Shown here piece after piece: positions 63,153 to 64,000 of a stretch of 64,000 nt of DNA. The number at the start of each line of letters is the position of its first letter. The stretch's first letter is position 1. The position numbers and the translations under genes are program-made. The notes beneath the pieces were generated by a model. That model did no database searches and had not been told where the DNA came from. It saw nothing but the letters and a program-made list of their open reading frames with translations. The stretch lies in contig NZ_AP025509.1 in NCBI RefSeq assembly GCF_024347615.1, forward strand, positions 1,364,001 through 1,428,000. The letters are read 5' to 3'. This stretch comes from Vibrio splendidus. GTDB taxonomy: Bacteria > Pseudomonadota > Gammaproteobacteria > Enterobacterales > Vibrionaceae.

Positions 63153-64000
63153 CTAAATAATGATCAGTTCTGGCTCTGCGCGTTTGCTTAACCATTCAGC
63201 GCCGTCTTCAGTAATCACGATATTCTCTTCGTGAACCATTGACTTACCCGGTGCGTAAACCATGCCCGGTTCTAATGTCATCACCATACCCGGCTTAAGT
63301 ACTGTGTTGTCGGTAGCCGTGTTAGACGGGCGCTCTGTCAGCTCCATACCTAAACCATGACCAAGACGACCAACGTCGTTGCCCAATGCACCATTGGCTT
63401 CTAATACTCCCCACATCGCGTTGTAGATGTCAGTCGTGGTTGCGCCCGGTTTCGCAGCCTCAAAGCCTTTCGTGGTCGCTTCGTAAGTAGCGCGGTATGC
63501 CGCTTTGGTTTGCTCACTTGCATGACCAAATGCCCAGTTACGGTCGAAATCAGAGAAATAACCATCGCGTACAGCACCCGTATCGATGATCAACACATCT
63601 CCCGGTTCAATGATGCGATCGGTAGGACCCATGATGATGCTGTCATAACCATCTGGCCCTGAGCCTGCGATGATGTAAGGGCATTCGTCCGCACCTTCTA
63701 ACAACATATCGATACGGAACTGTTTACAGATTTCACGCTCGGTCATGCCGGCTTTTGCGTATTGAGGGATCTTGCTAAACCCAACATTGGTAATGCGGCA
63801 GATTTCACGTGTTTTCTCGATTTCAGCTTGTGACTTGATCTGACGAAGTTCATGCATTGCTAAAGACACATCAACAAAGTCTTTCTTAACCATGGTGGTT
63901 AATTTCAAGTAATTGTTCACAGGCATACGTAGGTGAGATTCAATGCCCAGCGTTGCGCCTACTCGGCCATGACGACAAGGCAGAGAGTTCAATGCGCTAG
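63153..64000 (-). CDS. M24-family metallopeptidase (Xaa-Pro/creatinase-like), N-terminus cut off
   Basis: At least 282 residues; the frame stays open to the right edge, so the start is outside the window. The pita-bread fold is clear: VLIIDTGAVRDGYFSDFDRN with the metal Asp residues, GHGLGMELTERPSN (His), MTLEPGMVY (Glu) and VHEENIVITEDGAEWLS (Glu). Relatives split Xaa-Pro dipeptides, creatine or the ectoine ring. A 5' part resembling a creatinase N-terminal domain precedes it (RVGATLGIESHLRMP). Together with the racemase-like and M20 genes it suggests breakdown of a cyclic or N-acylated amino compound. Confidence 0.87.
   Translation of the reverse strand, partial: SALNSLPCRHGRVGATLGIESHLRMPVNNYLKLTTMVKKDFVDVSLAMHELRQIKSQAEIEKTREICRITNVGFSKIPQYAKAGMTEREICKQFRIDMLLEGADECPYIIAGSGPDGYDSIIMGPTDRIIEPGDVLIIDTGAVRDGYFSDFDRNWAFGHASEQTKAAYRATYEATTKGFEAAKPGATTTDIYNAMWGVLEANGALGNDVGRLGHGLGMELTERPSNTATDNTVLKPGMVMTLEPGMVYAPGKSMVHEENIVITEDGAEWLSKRAEPELIII

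Overview
The window looks like accessory-rich chromosomal DNA from a marine gammaproteobacterium, most likely a Vibrio of the Splendidus type (inferred, no database search was possible). The reasons are moderate GC, Vibrio-like protein sequences, many LysR, TetR and GntR regulators paired with divergent targets, and a full TRAP-fed hexuronate pathway. There are no rRNA or tRNA genes and no CRISPR array. 

Layout. 1-1 kb: the start of a GH1 6-phospho-beta-glucosidase gene behind two LacI-type operators. 1-7 kb (minus): a three-gene unit of a secreted protein of unknown function, a 1230-residue RHS/YD-repeat protein, and a separate RHS core plus C-terminal domain carrying its own twin-arginine signal. 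7-13.6 kb: an AT-rich gap, a decayed DMT transporter, a lipoprotein, a VOC protein, an EamA exporter, and a LysR regulator divergent from a secreted alkylsulfatase (an sdsB/sdsA-like pair). 13.8-20.7 kb: a mobile-element-affected stretch with an esterase, a decayed IS4 transposase, a serine beta-lactamase-like hydrolase with a divergent LysR gene, and an intact insertion sequence bounded by 17-bp target duplications. 20.8-34.3 kb: assorted metabolic genes (SDR, radical SAM, TetR/EamA pair, TrmO-like, lipoate ligase-like, DUF3024, a HEPN-like protein, homocysteine methyltransferase, Gfo/Idh/MocA oxidoreductase, SgrR-like regulator, DUF1090, HDOD) and a TetR-oxidoreductase operon. 

34.4-44.5 kb is the D-glucuronate regulon. 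dctP, a FadR-type GntR regulator (UxuR/ExuR-like) and uxuA lie on the minus strand. dctQ, dctM, uxuB, uxaC, kdgK and eda lie on the plus strand. Repeated ATTGGT-N2-ACCAAT operators sit between the two arms. The pathway read from the genes is glucuronate, fructuronate, mannonate, 2-keto-3-deoxygluconate (KDG), 2-keto-3-deoxy-6-phosphogluconate (KDPG), then pyruvate plus glyceraldehyde-3-phosphate. 

44.6-52.2 kb: a YgjV-like membrane protein, a eukaryotic-type glutathione synthetase, a LysR gene divergent from adenosine deaminase, an acetyltransferase, an AraC regulator, and an M19 dipeptidase-like protein that seems to lack part of the usual metal site. 52.4-58 kb: a second sugar-acid locus with a UTRA-type GntR regulator, an enolase-superfamily mannonate dehydratase-like protein, a PTS EIIBC permease, and a second, very similar kdgK-eda pair. 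58-64 kb (minus): an M24 peptidase (cut by the window edge), an Asp/Glu racemase-family protein, three tandem EamA transporters and an M20 amidohydrolase, which look like one catabolic/transport operon. 

The strongest candidates for something undescribed are the RHS core split off behind a Tat signal (998-5810) and the PTS plus sugar-acid dehydratase plus KDG kinase combination (52.4-58 kb).
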